From Acanthopleura granulata (lineage: Eukaryota > Mollusca > Polyplacophora > Chitonida > Chitonidae), in NCBI GenBank assembly GCA_016165875.1, contig JABBOT010000081.1, forward strand, positions 1,617,655 through 1,681,654: DNA of 64,000 nt, given 5' to 3'. Position 1 is the first letter of the stretch, and every line of letters begins with the position of its first letter. A model generated the notes under the pieces. That model did not search any database. It saw only the letters and a program-made list of their open reading frames with translations, and was not told the origin of the DNA. The translations under genes and the position numbers were made by a program. Below are positions 10,519 to 22,763 of the stretch, in pieces.

Positions 10519-13450
10519 CTGGTAGAAGAGACAAAGAGACAGAGTTGCGTATTAATATACTAGTATTAATAATATTAATATGAGTATATTAATCCTGTGT
10601 ACTGGTAATGAGAATGTCACGCTGTACTATTCTCAGCATGTTAAATATGCTTTGTAGTGATAAATATAAGTTTTGAACAACGTGTGTACATTTTACTCTT
10701 GGGTCATGTTTGGGACAAATACAGCAGTCACCATTACGGAAACACATTGGCTGACACGGATAGGAAATCTGTGCAGAGTAATAAAATTAACACATGTATA
10801 CATACGCTTTGGTGAAGTCTGTGCAACCCTGTCAACAAACAGAAATGAGAATACGTATAAAAATAATGTAAACCTAAAAACTAGAAGTAGGCTCCTGTGA
10901 CTCCGTTCGGCAGTACATGCAACAGTGACATATTTTCCTTTCCTTCACAGTTGTAACCGTGACGGGCCCGGATACACTGTTTTTGTTTTGTTTTTTTCTT
11001 TTTCTTTTTTTCCTTTTTTTTGTCTCTTTTTTTTTCTTTCTTGTGAAACAATTAGACATTCCCCATTGTAGTCACATGGACGAAATTAGCTTTGCATTTC
11101 CGAGCAAACATGTTTCGGCATTATCGCCAAATTAATTCTCGCTCTTGCTTTCCAAGATTGCTCATTACCAAAATCAAGGTGAAAATAAGAACAGGTGTTA
11201 ACCACTCATCAAACTAATGACTGAATGAATAATATGTTGTCATACAAATGATCATTTGTTTGCTTATTTTTAGTCATTCTACCAAAATATGTTAATGTCA
11301 GCCACAGGAGATACTTCCTCATCCCTATACAACAGATGTGAGTGGTGAGTAGACGACATTAGATTAAACCTAAACACTTTATATCACAATTCCAGGGTAG
11401 AAGACTTCTGAGGAGAAGGGTACAACTCTCTGCTATCGTGACAATGAAGAAAGGACTGCTCTTCCTATTATCATCCCATAACTTGCAGCTTTATAGTGGT
11501 TGTTCACGTGGTGCTCATAAACAGCTGAGGTAAGGTTTACAGATACAAAGAGGGGACCAAACAACATGGAGAACGCTAAGGATTTGAATTCTTTAACATC
11601 AGGCTTCAGTCCATGAGGCAACTAGTCAGGGGTCCACACAGGTTCCCTGTGGGACACCTCTTGAAATCGTTCGGATTATTATTATCTTTATTATTATTAC
11701 TATCATTTTAGTCCTCTCGTAAAATAGTAGTATAAATGCGCCAGAACCCCCCCCCCCCCAATATTTATATCACTGCAATCTCTCCCAAACTACTGATTGC
11801 AGAGAATCCAAACTTCCCAGTCTTGATAAGGAATATATGAGGCAACTTTTGATGTTAGAGTGGATTGGCCAGTCACATGATTTAGCGGCCATTGTGAATT
11901 TTATTGTTAAACTTAAAAAGTCTTCTTCTCACAACGGGTATAATTGTCATGTGGAAATTATACTTGTTGTTTCTAGGTGGATGGCCCTACTCAGTTAAGC
12001 TTACACGTTAGATCTGATATGCAAATTAGGCTGTAATTAACCTCTGAAGTTCCGTAAAAATTACATCATCGATAAATATTGCTTATAATGATTAACCAAA
12101 CATATCTGTTGCTCCATGTTGTCAGATTTACATCTGCAATAGTTAGTTTCATACATTGTATAGTTTTAAAGTTTTAGCTAAAAAACCAACAAAGATGTCT
12201 CAAAATTCTCCCATTTACGTAACATGGGAGCTTAGATGAAACGCAGAGTATCTCTTTACCCTGTGGCCTAGCTGGCATGAGCGGAATATTCTAATTCTGT
12301 CTGGCGCCGGGAGCAGTACATCAAAGGCACGGCCTCTCCCTACATGTGACAGAGCCTTTGTATCTGGCAAGGCTATTTATTTTCTATTTACCGTCTTTCA
12401 ACATACCCCCAAATGAACAGTGTACCTAGCAACCTTAGGATCAAACCCAGTTAAATTCTGCTAGTCTTTTTTCTCTCTCCTTTTTTTTCCAGGCCTCATG
12501 AAATTATTAGGCCCTGCGGACTAATGCTAGCACTCTGGCGTTCAATTCCAGTGTACTTCTCACCATTTTCACATGGAAATTTTTCCACACATTTTTTCAT
12601 ATTTCAACCCGACCTACTTTAGAGGCTATATTTCCACGAATATACTGCGTTGACATGTCATTTTCTCAAGAAGGGTTTATCGGATCGAGCTGAAATTTAA
12701 AATGCAGACAAAATACGTCTGGGCAAATTGTATGTGCAAAAATAATCTTCATATCTTAAAAACTGTGGAAATGCACTGATTACCGAAGTTTTCACGTGAC
12801 CAAAAGTTTTTGAATTTAAATGCTTGGAGTATATTACTTGATTACTTGACGTCCTGATCACAAATCTGATCTTATTTTTTGTCACCGATGTATACTTTTG
12901 ACGCAAATTTTGACTCAAAGTTCGAAAAATGAAATCTCCACATATTTGGAGATCATGTTACAGAAAACTGTTACATCTGTAATACTGAAAATTACGGAGT
13001 TCAAAGGGCCAGATATATGCTGTAAAAAGTGCCAAAAAGCAAAATTTCATGATAATTAGAGGCCACGTGATAGGAAACCGTTATAACTGTAAAGCTGGAC
13101 ATCGCTGAGTGCTGTTTACTATGAGAATGGAGTTATTCCTTGCTACACTGTATTCTTTATGTTTTTTGTTATGGGCTATGGGCAAAGGATCAAATCTGAA
13201 CTGCTTCCACGCCGGGGTGTAGTAGTAGACCCATTCTGTGTGGCACTCATCCGTTCAAATCCAGTTCATCCCTTCTCAATCATTTCAGTATTTTTTGTTT
13301 TTTAATTACTATAAAGTTATCAGGGGACTACAAGATGTGGTAGATAGGTAACAGTGTGGATCCCGGCAACGCTGTTGGATAACAGCTTTAATATTGGATT
13401 TGAGCTCGAGAGCACTGTTATTTGGTTTATTTTATTTATTTAATTATTTG
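10519..13450. other. TRIM intron, mostly unidentified
   Basis: It contains a T-rich low-complexity tract (10978-11045), a poly-C run near 11750-11759, and a 420-bp direct repeat partner of 58250-58620 (11637-12062). The rest, including 12063-13450, shows no coding homology. The predicted 23-bp TRIM micro-exon should lie here or just above 13930. Confidence 0.55.
11637..12062. repeat. Dispersed repeat R, copy 1
   Basis: It starts 'ggttccctgtgggacacct' and is repeated in the same orientation at about 58257-58620 with scattered substitutions and indels. It has no ORF and no obvious terminal repeats. Its class is unknown. Confidence 0.85.
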
Positions 13451-13708
13451 AGGCCTCCGTGGCTCAGTCGGTTAGCGCGTTATCGCTGCACAATGACCCG
13501 AAGCCTCCCACCAATGCGGTCGCTGTGAGTTCAAGTTCAGCTCATGCTGGTTTCGTCTCCGGCCGTCAGAGGGAAGGTCTGCCAGCAACCTGCGGATTGT
13601 CATGGTTTTCCCCGGGCCCTGCCCGGTTTCCTCCCACCATAATGCTGTCCGCCGTCGTATAAGTGAAATATTCTTGAGAACGGCGTCAAATAAATAAATA
13701 ATTATTTA
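13451..13708 (+). mobile_element. SINE-1, full-length tRNA-derived copy
   Basis: The 5' head has a Pol III A-box (gtggctcagtcggttag, 13459-13475) and a B-box-like gtgagttcaagttc near 13526. A conserved body follows (ctgccagcaacctgcgg; tttcctcccaccataatgct). The tail runs 'ataagtgaaatattcttgag' then 'aacggcgtcaaa' and an AATA-type repeat (ataaataaataa). This is the best reference copy for the family in the window. Confidence 0.92.
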
Positions 13709-13930
13709 ATCAGTGTTTTACGCCGTAGTGAACAATATTTCTTTTACAGGACGGCAACCAGCATTATAGTGGCAGGAAACGGAGTAGAGCCCGGAGGAAA
13801 CCCACGATCATCCGCAGGTTCCAGGCGAAACTCCCACGTACGGAAGCCAGCATGAGCTGAACATTAACTCACAGTCTCCTGGGTCATTACGCTGCGCTAC
13901 TACGCTAAACAACTGAACCACGCAGACTTC
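13709..13930 (-). mobile_element. SINE-1 copy, tail-to-tail with the preceding one
   Basis: The reverse complement of the same SINE starts directly at the AT-rich tail of the first copy. It has 'gttttacgccgtagtgaac', then the body, then a degraded tRNA-like head ending near 13930. The two copies form a large inverted repeat. Confidence 0.9.
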
Positions 13931-14207
13931 CGTTATCAGGATTTACTGGGTGAGGTGTAAGGCTTTGGACGGCTAAGCGAGTCACAATTCAGTAAGGTAA
14001 TCTTGTTCATCCAGATTTCACTGGGGTGGAAAAAAGGGGTCAGATTAGCTTGGGGTCAGATTACCTCCTGTGGGAGTTATCCAATTATCCCTCGCCACGA
14101 TATTCCTGAGATATTGCCAATGTGGCGTTAAGCCATAATCATTCATTGCTATTATCCAGACTTCAGGGAGGTGAACCAATGTTAGAGAATGTGTACATTG
14201 GACTTGC

Positions 14208-14438
14208 CTGTAAAAACGCTACATCCTTAGAGGCTAACAATTCCTTAGAAGCCTGTACCATCTGCTCCATTTCCTCTACTTCAATATGTAGATGTTTAAT
14301 GATAGTACTACACTGAACACTCCACGGTGAGTACCGCGCCTTTATCTCATCCAAGGACTTTACTTTCCAGGCGTCTAAATCCTTCAGGGCTGCGTTATAT
14401 GCCTTTTCCACCTCTTTGTTATGAAGATCCTGGTTTTC
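14208..14438 (-). CDS. TRIM gene, coiled-coil exon 3 (231 bp)
   Basis: The exon starts after an acceptor (TTCGGCAG) at 14439 and ends at CAG|GCAAGT, a textbook GC-type donor. Its length is exactly 231 bp, the canonical size of TRIM exon 3. It encodes 77 residues: ENQDLHNKEVEKAYNAALKD, then helical heptad-rich sequence (HIEVEEMEQMVQASKELLAS), ending DVAFLQ. This is the second part of the antiparallel coiled coil used for TRIM dimerisation. The open frame beyond 14208 to 14163 is intron. An alternative donor, AAT|GTACAC at about 14197, would give 242 bp and join directly to 10518 without a micro-exon, but it is a weaker site. Confidence 0.88.
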
Positions 14439-14539
14439 CTGCCGAATTGAAAAATAATTAATGTTTTCATTGCAGCCTTTTTTAGCCGTGTGTCCCCGAT
14501 CATGACAGCTTGTAACCCGTGGTTATGTATCACCTGGAG

Positions 14540-14960
14540 TTGTCTGTGTAATGCTTGTTGTGTCTTTTCTACATCCTTATCTGTGTCGACAATGTGCCAT
14601 GTCTGACTCCTGTCTGTGTCTTATCTATGTCTTATCTGTGTCATGTGTGTGATATCTGTATCGTATATGTCTATTATGTCTGTTTCTTGTCTGTGTCCTA
14701 TCTGTGCCATATATGACTCCTGACTGTCTTATATGAGTCGTATCTGTGTTCCATCTCTGCTATATATGACTCCTGTTTCTGTCTTATAGGAGTCGTGTCT
14801 GTATCCCATCTGACCAGTCTCTGTCTTATATGAAGCATATCTGTGTCCCATCTGTGTTGTGTCTGACTCCTGTCTCCGTCTTATCCGTTTCGTGTCTCTC
14901 AGATCTGTGTTGTATCTAGGTCGTGTTTATCTTGTCGATGTCTTGTCTGCATCGTATCTG
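14540..14960. repeat. Degenerate 'TCTGTGTC' low-complexity array
   Basis: Irregular reiteration of tctgtgtc, tatctgtg and gactcctgtc words over about 420 bp. The reverse-complement counterpart begins at about 63805 in the right duplication arm. Confidence 0.8.
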
Positions 14961-15384
14961 CCAAACGGGTGGACCGAGCCCTAGAAACTGAACATAGCTG
15001 CCATCTTAAATCACGGTAACTCTGAAGTTACTTATTAAATGTGTGTGTTTTTTTAAAATTATGTTTCTTATTAACGTTTTATTGATGTGTACAGGTTTAA
15101 AGAAGAAAACCGTATCATTCATTTACTTGCACGACATTTGGATCGCTATTTAAAACAAGGCAGTCAGCCCTTTATGCAAATCAGACCTCGTCAAGTCTTG
15201 CAATGGTTAATGTCATTTCCATGGGTAACAAAGTTTAATAAGTAACAAAATAGAGCATTATATTAAGGCGGTAATGACGGTTCTATGTTACCTTCTTGTA
15301 AGTCACAACAACCTACACACTCAGACCAAATATTCCAAATATCCCGTAAACGTAAGGTGTAAAAATATTACCAGAAATACAAAC

Positions 15385-15480
15385 CTGTATCGTGTTGCGC
15401 AGCCTCATAAAGCTTGACAGCGACTCTTTTGTTTCTTGTAACATTTCCTCCAGCTCACTTGTCTTGTTCAAAACACCTGG
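15385..15480 (-). CDS. TRIM gene, coiled-coil exon 2 (96 bp)
   Basis: Acceptor TTTAACAG at 15481 and donor CAG|GTTTGT at 15385. The exon is exactly 96 bp, the canonical size of TRIM exon 2, in phase 0 at both ends. It encodes PGVLNKTSELEEMLQETKES and 12 further residues ending RNTIQ, the start of the coiled coil. An inverted near-identical copy is at 63325-63420. Confidence 0.93.
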
Positions 15481-17094
15481 CTGTTAAAGAGTGAGGTAAA
15501 AATCTTTCCATATTATATGTATAAATCCCTATGTGGCATCTGCCTGTGTTGATGTTATCAGTTAAAATCATGCTTCACTTCTTTGGCTTCGGGTTTACAT
15601 TTTCAGAATATCCATCCCATTTAGAATTCCCTGTGTGTTTATTTAACTTCATTCTTTTATTTTTTAGATGATTTCCCACAGCCTAATGGTCTCTTGGGGA
15701 TTTCCTGAACAATAAAGCCAACACATATACACAAATTAATACAAAAGATTAACCAAACATACATCACTTTACACGGTACGTTAGTAGGAACAAACAATAT
15801 GTCAAAATGAGACTCCAAATAAAAATTATAGTCTTGAACGAGTTCATATTGTTTCAGGACAACAGGGCTGAATTACTGAACCTCTAAGACGAAGAAATAA
15901 AATGATATGCAGACGTTAACATTAGTTCCCTAATTTCAAATGGCCCATGTACAAGCATACTGCATCATACACATATATAATGTAATAAGACAGGCTGACA
16001 GACATAAGGGATCGATCATCAGTAAAGCCCATGCAATCTCCGTGTCACGATGTTGACGCGTGAAAAACGATCAACACGTGTCATTGGGTTTCATGTGATT
16101 ACGCCATTACAGAGATGCACAGACTCCACGAAGTACACGTAGTTTGGTGATTTTATAGAAGAGTCCTAATTACGGTATATCACTGTTACTGTTCACACAG
16201 CAATGGCAGGTAATATTTGGGACATATTATCGGAATAGAGCCACATTTACATACAGATTACCGCACCTGAGCAGCTTGGGTATACACGTGTACAGCCAGC
16301 AATGGCAAAGCGTGTGTTTAGGCGTTACGTTTAACAGGGAGATCAGACTCATCATGGACTAAACTTGTTTCCTTTCACCATTTTCAAATACACAAAACTG
16401 ACTATCAGATTTTAACCTAGACATCTTATTTTGGTGTCACTTTTCCTCATTATTTCCATGACCTGTGCCAGTACTAATTGCATCGCTTGTTGAATATGAA
16501 GACGTAGCTGAATTCGTGTATCAAAGTCCAGTTGGCTGAGAACAAAAAGGATCGGCCGACTGTCTGACCCGTAATGGAATATCCTGGAGAGAGTTGACTT
16601 TCCTCAGTTTAGGGTTTGGCAGAGGTTTACTTGTCTTGCTGTTTCCAGATGTAGAGCCTTAAATGGACTAGCTTGTCAGTTGGTCCTTGCACACTTCAGG
16701 TTTTGGCCATTTTCAAGAGAATGCTGGTCTATGCTGTGCGGGTCTTACAAGTCTGATTAATGGTCTTTTCCTTCACGATAAATTCCATTCAAGTTCATCA
16801 AAGAGTATTATTTTACATTATTTCAGTTGATCTCATCATATCATGGTTTAAAACCGGTTAAATACTATTGACATATACAACACAGGCATATGTGATATAA
16901 ATACATTCTTGAGCAGCATTATGTGTCCTACTTGGATGTACCTTTGACACTGAGATGTGTGAGCATGACAATCTTCATCATCTCACCCTCACAAATGTGT
17001 TCACATTTTACCAAGTCTTACCCAGACTGTTGTAGGTCACAAACTGCCAGACATTTGAGACACTATGGCACCGTTACACACATTGCTGCCTTAC
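15481..17094. other. TRIM intron 1 (coding), no other gene seen
   Basis: About 1.6 kb between exons 2 and 1. It aligns in reverse with 62090-63324 of the right arm. No mobile element or coding homology was recognised. Confidence 0.7.
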
Positions 17095-17748
17095 CTTATG
17101 TTTCTCAGCTGCAGATGCTGTATCTCTAGTACCATGTTCCGGGTGATCAACCAAACACCCCATGCAAATCACCACTCTACACGGCACACAGTACATGCCT
17201 AATGGCAGACCGTGCCTGAAGCAGGATGGCTGCTGACTTGATTCCTCGTCGCGGTTGATATGACTCTGGGAAAGGTATTCTTCTAAAGAAATGAGGCGGT
17301 GGCGCTTGAGAGCACCCCTCATGGGATGGCAAGCAGTCAGACAATCCTCGCAGTATAGAAAACAACAGTTGGTGCAAAACTTTACAGCTTTAGCCTTATT
17401 GTCCTCCTCACAGAGAGAACAAGAAGGAGTGTTTTCCCCAATCTTTGCGTCAAAAGCAAACCTCTCCACAATTTCTGCCAACTGTAAGTTGACAGGCAAA
17501 CCAGCCACACCCTCTCTCCCTAAACTAGTTCTTGCTCGACACATGGGACATGATATCATTTGATGGACATCCTCACTCCCCGCGGTGCAGGAGGTCTCAT
17601 CTGTCGGCCCCAGTTTACACTTTTCAGCATACAGGTCAAGGCATTGTCTGCAGAAACTGTGCTCACAAGGCAACACTATGGGTTCGCGAAACATTTCGGC
17701 ACATATCGAACAAGTGACGTCGTCCCGATTCTGTTCACTTTCAGCCAT
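17095..17748 (-). CDS. TRIM gene, RING and double B-box exon
   Basis: The first coding exon, ATG at 17748-17746, with an acceptor (TATTTCAG) 13 bases upstream at 17761 and donor CATAAG|GTAAGG at 17095. It has 218 codons in phase 0. RING C3HC4: C13-C16, C28-H30, C33-C36, C67-C70, with a long insert before the last pair. B-box 1: C110-C113, C125-C128, C133-C136, H141 and H150. B-box 2: C176-H179, C187-C190, C195-C198, H202 and H205. The protein should be a Zn-binding E3 ubiquitin ligase of RBCC-SPRY type. With the exons at 15385, 14208, 10331 and 4262 it predicts about 585 residues if the usual 23-bp micro-exon exists. The family is known for innate immune and regulatory ubiquitination. The specific role here is unknown. 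Confidence 0.95.
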
Positions 17749-18410
17749 TGTTTCGCCGGCTCTGAAATATAAACAGGAAATTACTCAATCGTGGCACCAC
17801 AAAAACAGAATGTGATATCGCTTTGTATGTGCAAAACTAATTTAGAATAATTTAATAATTTACAACTTTCAGTTAGCTTGACTATATTGAAAATGTCTAT
17901 TTTTACTTCTTTACTCAAAACTGCTCAAAGACTCCCGCTCAAGAGTTTGTTTCGGGTTTCACTCGGGTATCGCTACACAAAGATGTCAGGGAGCTTCTTG
18001 TCATGTATTCATGGTTATTGTAGGTGAGCCCAAAATGTCATTGTGACCTTCCCTGTTGACATTGGGTAATTGCAGCGAAGGCATGCCCAGCTTTCCTTCA
18101 TATCTGTCATGGTATTGGTGAAGGTAAGCCAGACTCAAAAGAATGACAATCCAAAATTACACAGAATAGAGATGCCACATACCCGTCTGAAGTACACAGA
18201 GCCTATCAGTTAAGGTAATCAATTTGCTAGGTGTGAGCAGGACGCGCCATGTCAGCAATTTGACTGAAGCCAAATGTTGGATGCCATGTTCCATCGCTTT
18301 TTACTGTGTAACTGCTCCATTAGATCGGTTTCTAAACTAAGAACTGGTGTGTTTAAATTTTCTTCTCGTTACACACATCCTTCAGGGGAAGAGACATCCG
18401 GAATAAATTG

Positions 18411-18625
18411 TGGGTAGGGTCATACCAAAGACTTTAAACATGGTACTTGTTGCTTTGCTTGGCCTGGTGCCTTTACACTGTCAGTGTGATTGGGTGAGGG
18501 TGTCATGTCTGATGTCTTCGGCACGACATTCCAGTGGAGGCAGCACTTTGGCGTCATGGACTCACATTGCCAGAAGAACACATATTCAAAGTACCCTTCT
18601 TCATCATTTAATAGAAAGCTTGTGA
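18411..18625 (+). mobile_element. SINE-2 copy (left arm)
   Basis: It carries the family signature 'gggtcataccaaagacttt', 'aacatggtacttgttgctt', then 'gtgtcatgtctgatgtcttc'. It is shared with 27624-27929 and 40388-40680 and, inverted, with 61195-61375. The tRNA-like head is missing here. Confidence 0.75.
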
Positions 18626-19789
18626 AGTAGGACTGGAACCCAAAATATCTGATCATAAGACTTCCTATTTGCACAGATCCTATGATGATGCTCATTCGGG
18701 CACGTATGTAAAGTTAATTGACATGGAATTCAGGAGGCTTCCATAGATCCCCAATGATAAAACAATTCAGCTTTATACACCGCTGTACATTTTGAGATAT
18801 AAATATGATTTTAACAAGTACTGGATTGGAGATATCAATATGTCACGAGCTTCAGGTTATACAAATATGTCAGCGTCCGCTACACGTCTAGACAGGCAGG
18901 CCGAACCCCATACATACATGTGTAGGTCTATATACCCCTGCCTTCACACTGCAAGCTCTGCGGTGTGTAGATGCCCTACATATATGTATATTTGCGTCTT
19001 TCCAATATTGCCTGTCTAGCTGTGTCAATTTACCGCCACCGTCCCCCTCCCCCCAACAGTCAGTGATCACTGGGCCGGGCTGGCATGTCTGCTGAGTGTG
19101 GAGTTAGCAATACGCCTACATGTAGAGTTTCAGCCCCAGGATAAGGTGGATATATGCACATGCTAACCTGAAAATCGGGTTATCTGACGGGATAGGGAAA
19201 GAGATTTTTGTGACGGCGTGATCAGCTACATGTAAATGATCGTAATACTAAAATCGTAAAGTGTATAAAACGTGACGATTTACCTTTATTCAGTGTACAT
19301 GTGAGTACACAGGTCTACATATTGCTTAATTATAAGGCTATGATAGATTGAGCGTTACCTAACGTGCTATAGCAGACATTAGGGATACTTAACAAGATTA
19401 GGCTGTCCAGCCCAAGCGACATGTCACATCCAACACCGACCTTCAGAACAACCCCAAGGTCAGCACTAATACAACACCCCAAAATATTAAATGCCATTGT
19501 GACAAGGTCGACATAAACAATATCAACCACAATCAGTCGTTTTCCCCAAAGAATAGGTCTTGTATCAGTATTCACACAGTGTCGGAGCTTCACACACGGG
19601 CTGGAGTTATAGAGTCTATACATCTACGGACAGCCCCTGTCGTTAGCCCACTTCGTGTCGACGTGAAGAGGCCCAGATCAAGTACATGTATGAACACTGG
19701 CAAGTTACTGCGACATGCGGTCGAGTAGAGACACTTCCAAAAGCAGACATCAATATCTTCATACGAATTCTATCCCAGGTTATACTTAC

Positions 19790-19870
19790 CTGTGGACACA
19801 AATCTCACCGTGCTTCACAGCTTGATAAAAGACCGTAGATTGAAATCGAAAATGCTTTCTTCACAGAAAT
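19790..19870 (-). other. TRIM gene 5' noncoding exon (3' end supported)
   Basis: The donor GTCCACAG|GTAAGTATA at 19790 is conserved in the inverted copy (GTCCGCAG|GTAAGTGTA at 59807). Both face an acceptor just upstream of the ATG exon. Together they imply a 5' UTR exon and an intron of about 2 kb. The 5' limit, given here as about 19870, is a guess. Confidence 0.6.
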
Positions 19871-19929
19871 GTACATGACCTACTACAGCCCACTCAAAGT
19901 TATCTCCCTTTACAATCATTTAATCAAGT

Positions 19930-20870
19930 TACATGAACACCTCATATTTATCCAATTTAAATTGACTGGAACCATGTATATGGAATCTTCCAGGCACATG
20001 CTGTCTGTATAGAGTGGCATAAATGGCGATTTTGTCACCCCTATTTACTTTTTCCTTATTAGACTTTAAGGTTTTGCTTCATACGTGGGTCATTTTGGGG
20101 TCTTCACAGATAGGAAGATTCCATTTGATTGACATGAACTTAATTATTCTGATGTGCACCCCAGAGGACATTTGAAGAGATTTATTAGCACTTTTAGAGT
20201 TGCACAAAACAAATTGTGTGATTCCATAGCCATTTCTTTTTAAGTGTGGATAAGTGAGTAAACATTAGAGGCCCTAATAGAAGGCCATAGAGAACATGAA
20301 GGCCCCACATTTACCCAATGATATCTCAACAGAACGTTCATGTAATGAGTCTTCCAGGTACACAATGCCTTTCAGGAGCGGCACAAGTGGCGGTCACCAG
20401 AACTACTTGAGTCGTACATATTATACTTCTGTCTTTTGTTGTATATGTGGGTCATCTGAGACCCAAACTTACTGACTTGATGTGTTGTGCACATCATAGG
20501 TCTTTTAAAAAGATATAGTGGCGCTTTAAATTGGCACAAAAGAAACTAATGTAGTTCCAAAACCATTTCGCCTTTGCAGGGGATAACATGATCACGATAG
20601 GAGGCTCTAAATCAGAGTCATGCAGGACATAAAAACCCCATATTTACTCGGGGAAAATAGGAGGTAGCACTTACATGGGCCTCAAATGGACAATTCCTTT
20701 CTAGAGCGGCACAAATAGGTGTGTTGTCCTGATAGGCATGTAAACTGTGCTTAATGGACTTGTGGTTTTCTCTGTATATGAAAGTCAATGGACAGTACGA
20801 CAGTAATTTTGCTACCTAAAGATTAAGTGATATACGCGACAGAAGGACTTCGAAGAGAGTTAGTAACATT
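19930..20870. repeat. Tandem array of about 345-365 bp units, left arm
   Basis: Three diverged units share a 'ttccaggcacat/ttccaggtacac' start, 'gcggcacaa', a 'gtgggtcat' core, 'ttgaagagattta'-like text and 'ccatttc'. The inverted counterpart is at 58625-59690. It lies just 5' of the TRIM noncoding exon, so it may hold the promoter region. Confidence 0.8.
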
Positions 20871-21639
20871 TCAAAGTGAAACCATAAGTTTGCATTATAG
20901 ATCGGTCGATTATACCCTACTATTGGATAATTTTGGGGTCTGTATGGAAAAATACAATGAGCATTTCTACATCATTGCTCAAATCAACTAACTGGTGGAA
21001 AAATAAGGTATATTTAAATCAACTTTTACGAGAAGTTGGTCAGATAAAAGACCCTCAAAAATAAATTGCACCGACACGTTATACCGTTAAATCAGTGAAT
21101 AGGCGACATGCGAGTGCTTCCTCTGGGGCCTCTCATGTTTTAGAGTAAGGAATCAGGAATAAGTAGCAAGCTGCTAACTTCAGCTCAATTTCATACGATG
21201 GCCAACATTCGACCGGGATGAAGTTAGTTACTTATTCCTTATTCCCGTTTCCTTATTCTCTGTATAGCGAGGGTGCGATCGAATACCGGGAGACCAGTGG
21301 TCTACTGCTATATCATTTGCTTTGTTTTCACGTTGGGTACAAATCGACACATAACTTGTTGTTGTTGCAAGTAAGTTACCAAGTCTCTCACGCTCGTATA
21401 TAGTTGTTACCATTTAGTATCGCTCATAGCATCTCTCCATTGATTTATTTGGTTTAATTTTTTTTATTTCCGTGGCTTGAATTGAAGACAGTATGTCTTT
21501 GTACACATTTAGAAATCACTACCTTCAGATGTTTAAAAAGTGTAAAGGAGCTTGGCGCAACACTTTTATATCACAACAGTCATTTATACTTCTACCTCAG
21601 TTTGTATAACCCTTCAGGAAATATAGACATGTAAAATAT

Positions 21640-22760
21640 GGAAGATCGTGTCTCAAATCCGAAGTAAGCAACCTATTGTCCACGATTGAGCGTCCACCCC
21701 TTTAAAAATATTAAAACTACCTTCTTCACACAAGACAATTTCAGACAACACTAATTTTATCTGCCTAAAATGGGACTTAGCTGTTGCTCAAACCTTGTAA
21801 GATTGCGACTATTACAAGAGGGAATCGATCTAGGCCTAGACACCATACCTCTAGTGTCCCCTGTAGAGTTTTAGCCGCTTCAAGGGATCTTTATCTGTCC
21901 TCTTTATAACACTTTCGATCAGAGAACACGAATTTCATCTCTGAAAAGTGAGGAATCGGTTCAAAAAACAAAATACTTCTCCTTTTTTTAAAATAGAATG
22001 GGGATTTCGTGTTCGTTTCAAGCCTTGGAAGATCGCGTTTCAGATAACCGCTGACATCATGTACCTCAACTTGCCTCCATACATTTTTCGCCGCTTCATA
22101 AGTACTTTACGTGTCTTTCCCAGGTAAAGCAAGTTCAGCAAATACCAACTTTATCTGACTACAATATGGATTGGATGTTTTATCAAGCCTTGGAAGATCG
22201 CATCGCACACAAGGGTGAACAATAAAGACCGTAACTGTTATACCTCAACTGGACGTTTTGGAGTTTTCGCCGTTTCAAGACTACTTCAGCTGTCTTTCAC
22301 ACACACAGCACATTCAGAAAATACTAACTTTATCTGACTAAAATGGGGATTGGTTGTTTCTTTAAGGCTTGGAAGATCACATCTCACACAAGGATTAACA
22401 TTATGTGCCATAACCTTAGCTGGTCTCCGTAGAGTTTTCGCCGCTTCAGCAGTACTTTAACTCCCTTTAACACATACAACACGTTCAGAAAATGCTTACT
22501 TCAATCGCCTACAATGGGGACTGGCTGTTCCTACAAGCCAGGGAAGATCGTGCGACTCATAAGTAGGAGGATTATATACCTCAAGTGAAATACCTCAGCT
22601 GATCTCCACAGAGGTTTCGCCGCTACAGGCGTACTTCAGCTATCTATCACAGCACGTTAAGGAAATGCTATCTTTATCTCACTGAAAGGGGAAATTCGAT
22701 GTTTCTTGAAACCTTGGAAAATCGTGTATCACAAATGGGTTAACTAAGAAACGTAAGGGC
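21640..22760. repeat. Degenerate tandem array, unit about 165 bp
   Basis: Recurring words are 'cttggaagatcgc' (near 21645, 22024, 22191, 22366, 22534, 22713), 'tttcgccgcttca' and 'tttatctgactaaaatgg'. Spacing is about 165-180 bp, with one longer gap. It has about seven units and no coding capacity. Confidence 0.85.
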
Positions 22761-22763
22761 AGC

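Larger units (their letters stand above)
14600..20665. repeat. Left arm of large inverted segmental duplication
   Basis: It aligns as reverse complement to 58620-64000 and beyond. Landmarks in both arms are the coiled-coil exon 2 (15385-15480 vs 63325-63420), exon 1 ends (17095/17761 vs 62089/61997), a SINE-2 copy (18411 vs 61370), the noncoding exon donor (19790 vs 59807) and a tandem array of about 345 bp. In exon 2 I count 7 differences in 96 bases. The arms are 38 kb apart. Confidence 0.92.

Noticed and set aside
13452..13540. tRNA gene
   Set aside because: The A-box and B-box are those of a SINE head continuing into a conserved SINE body. No tRNA acceptor stem closes.
17291..17815. Plus-strand open frames
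   Set aside because: They are antisense shadows of the RING/B-box exon.
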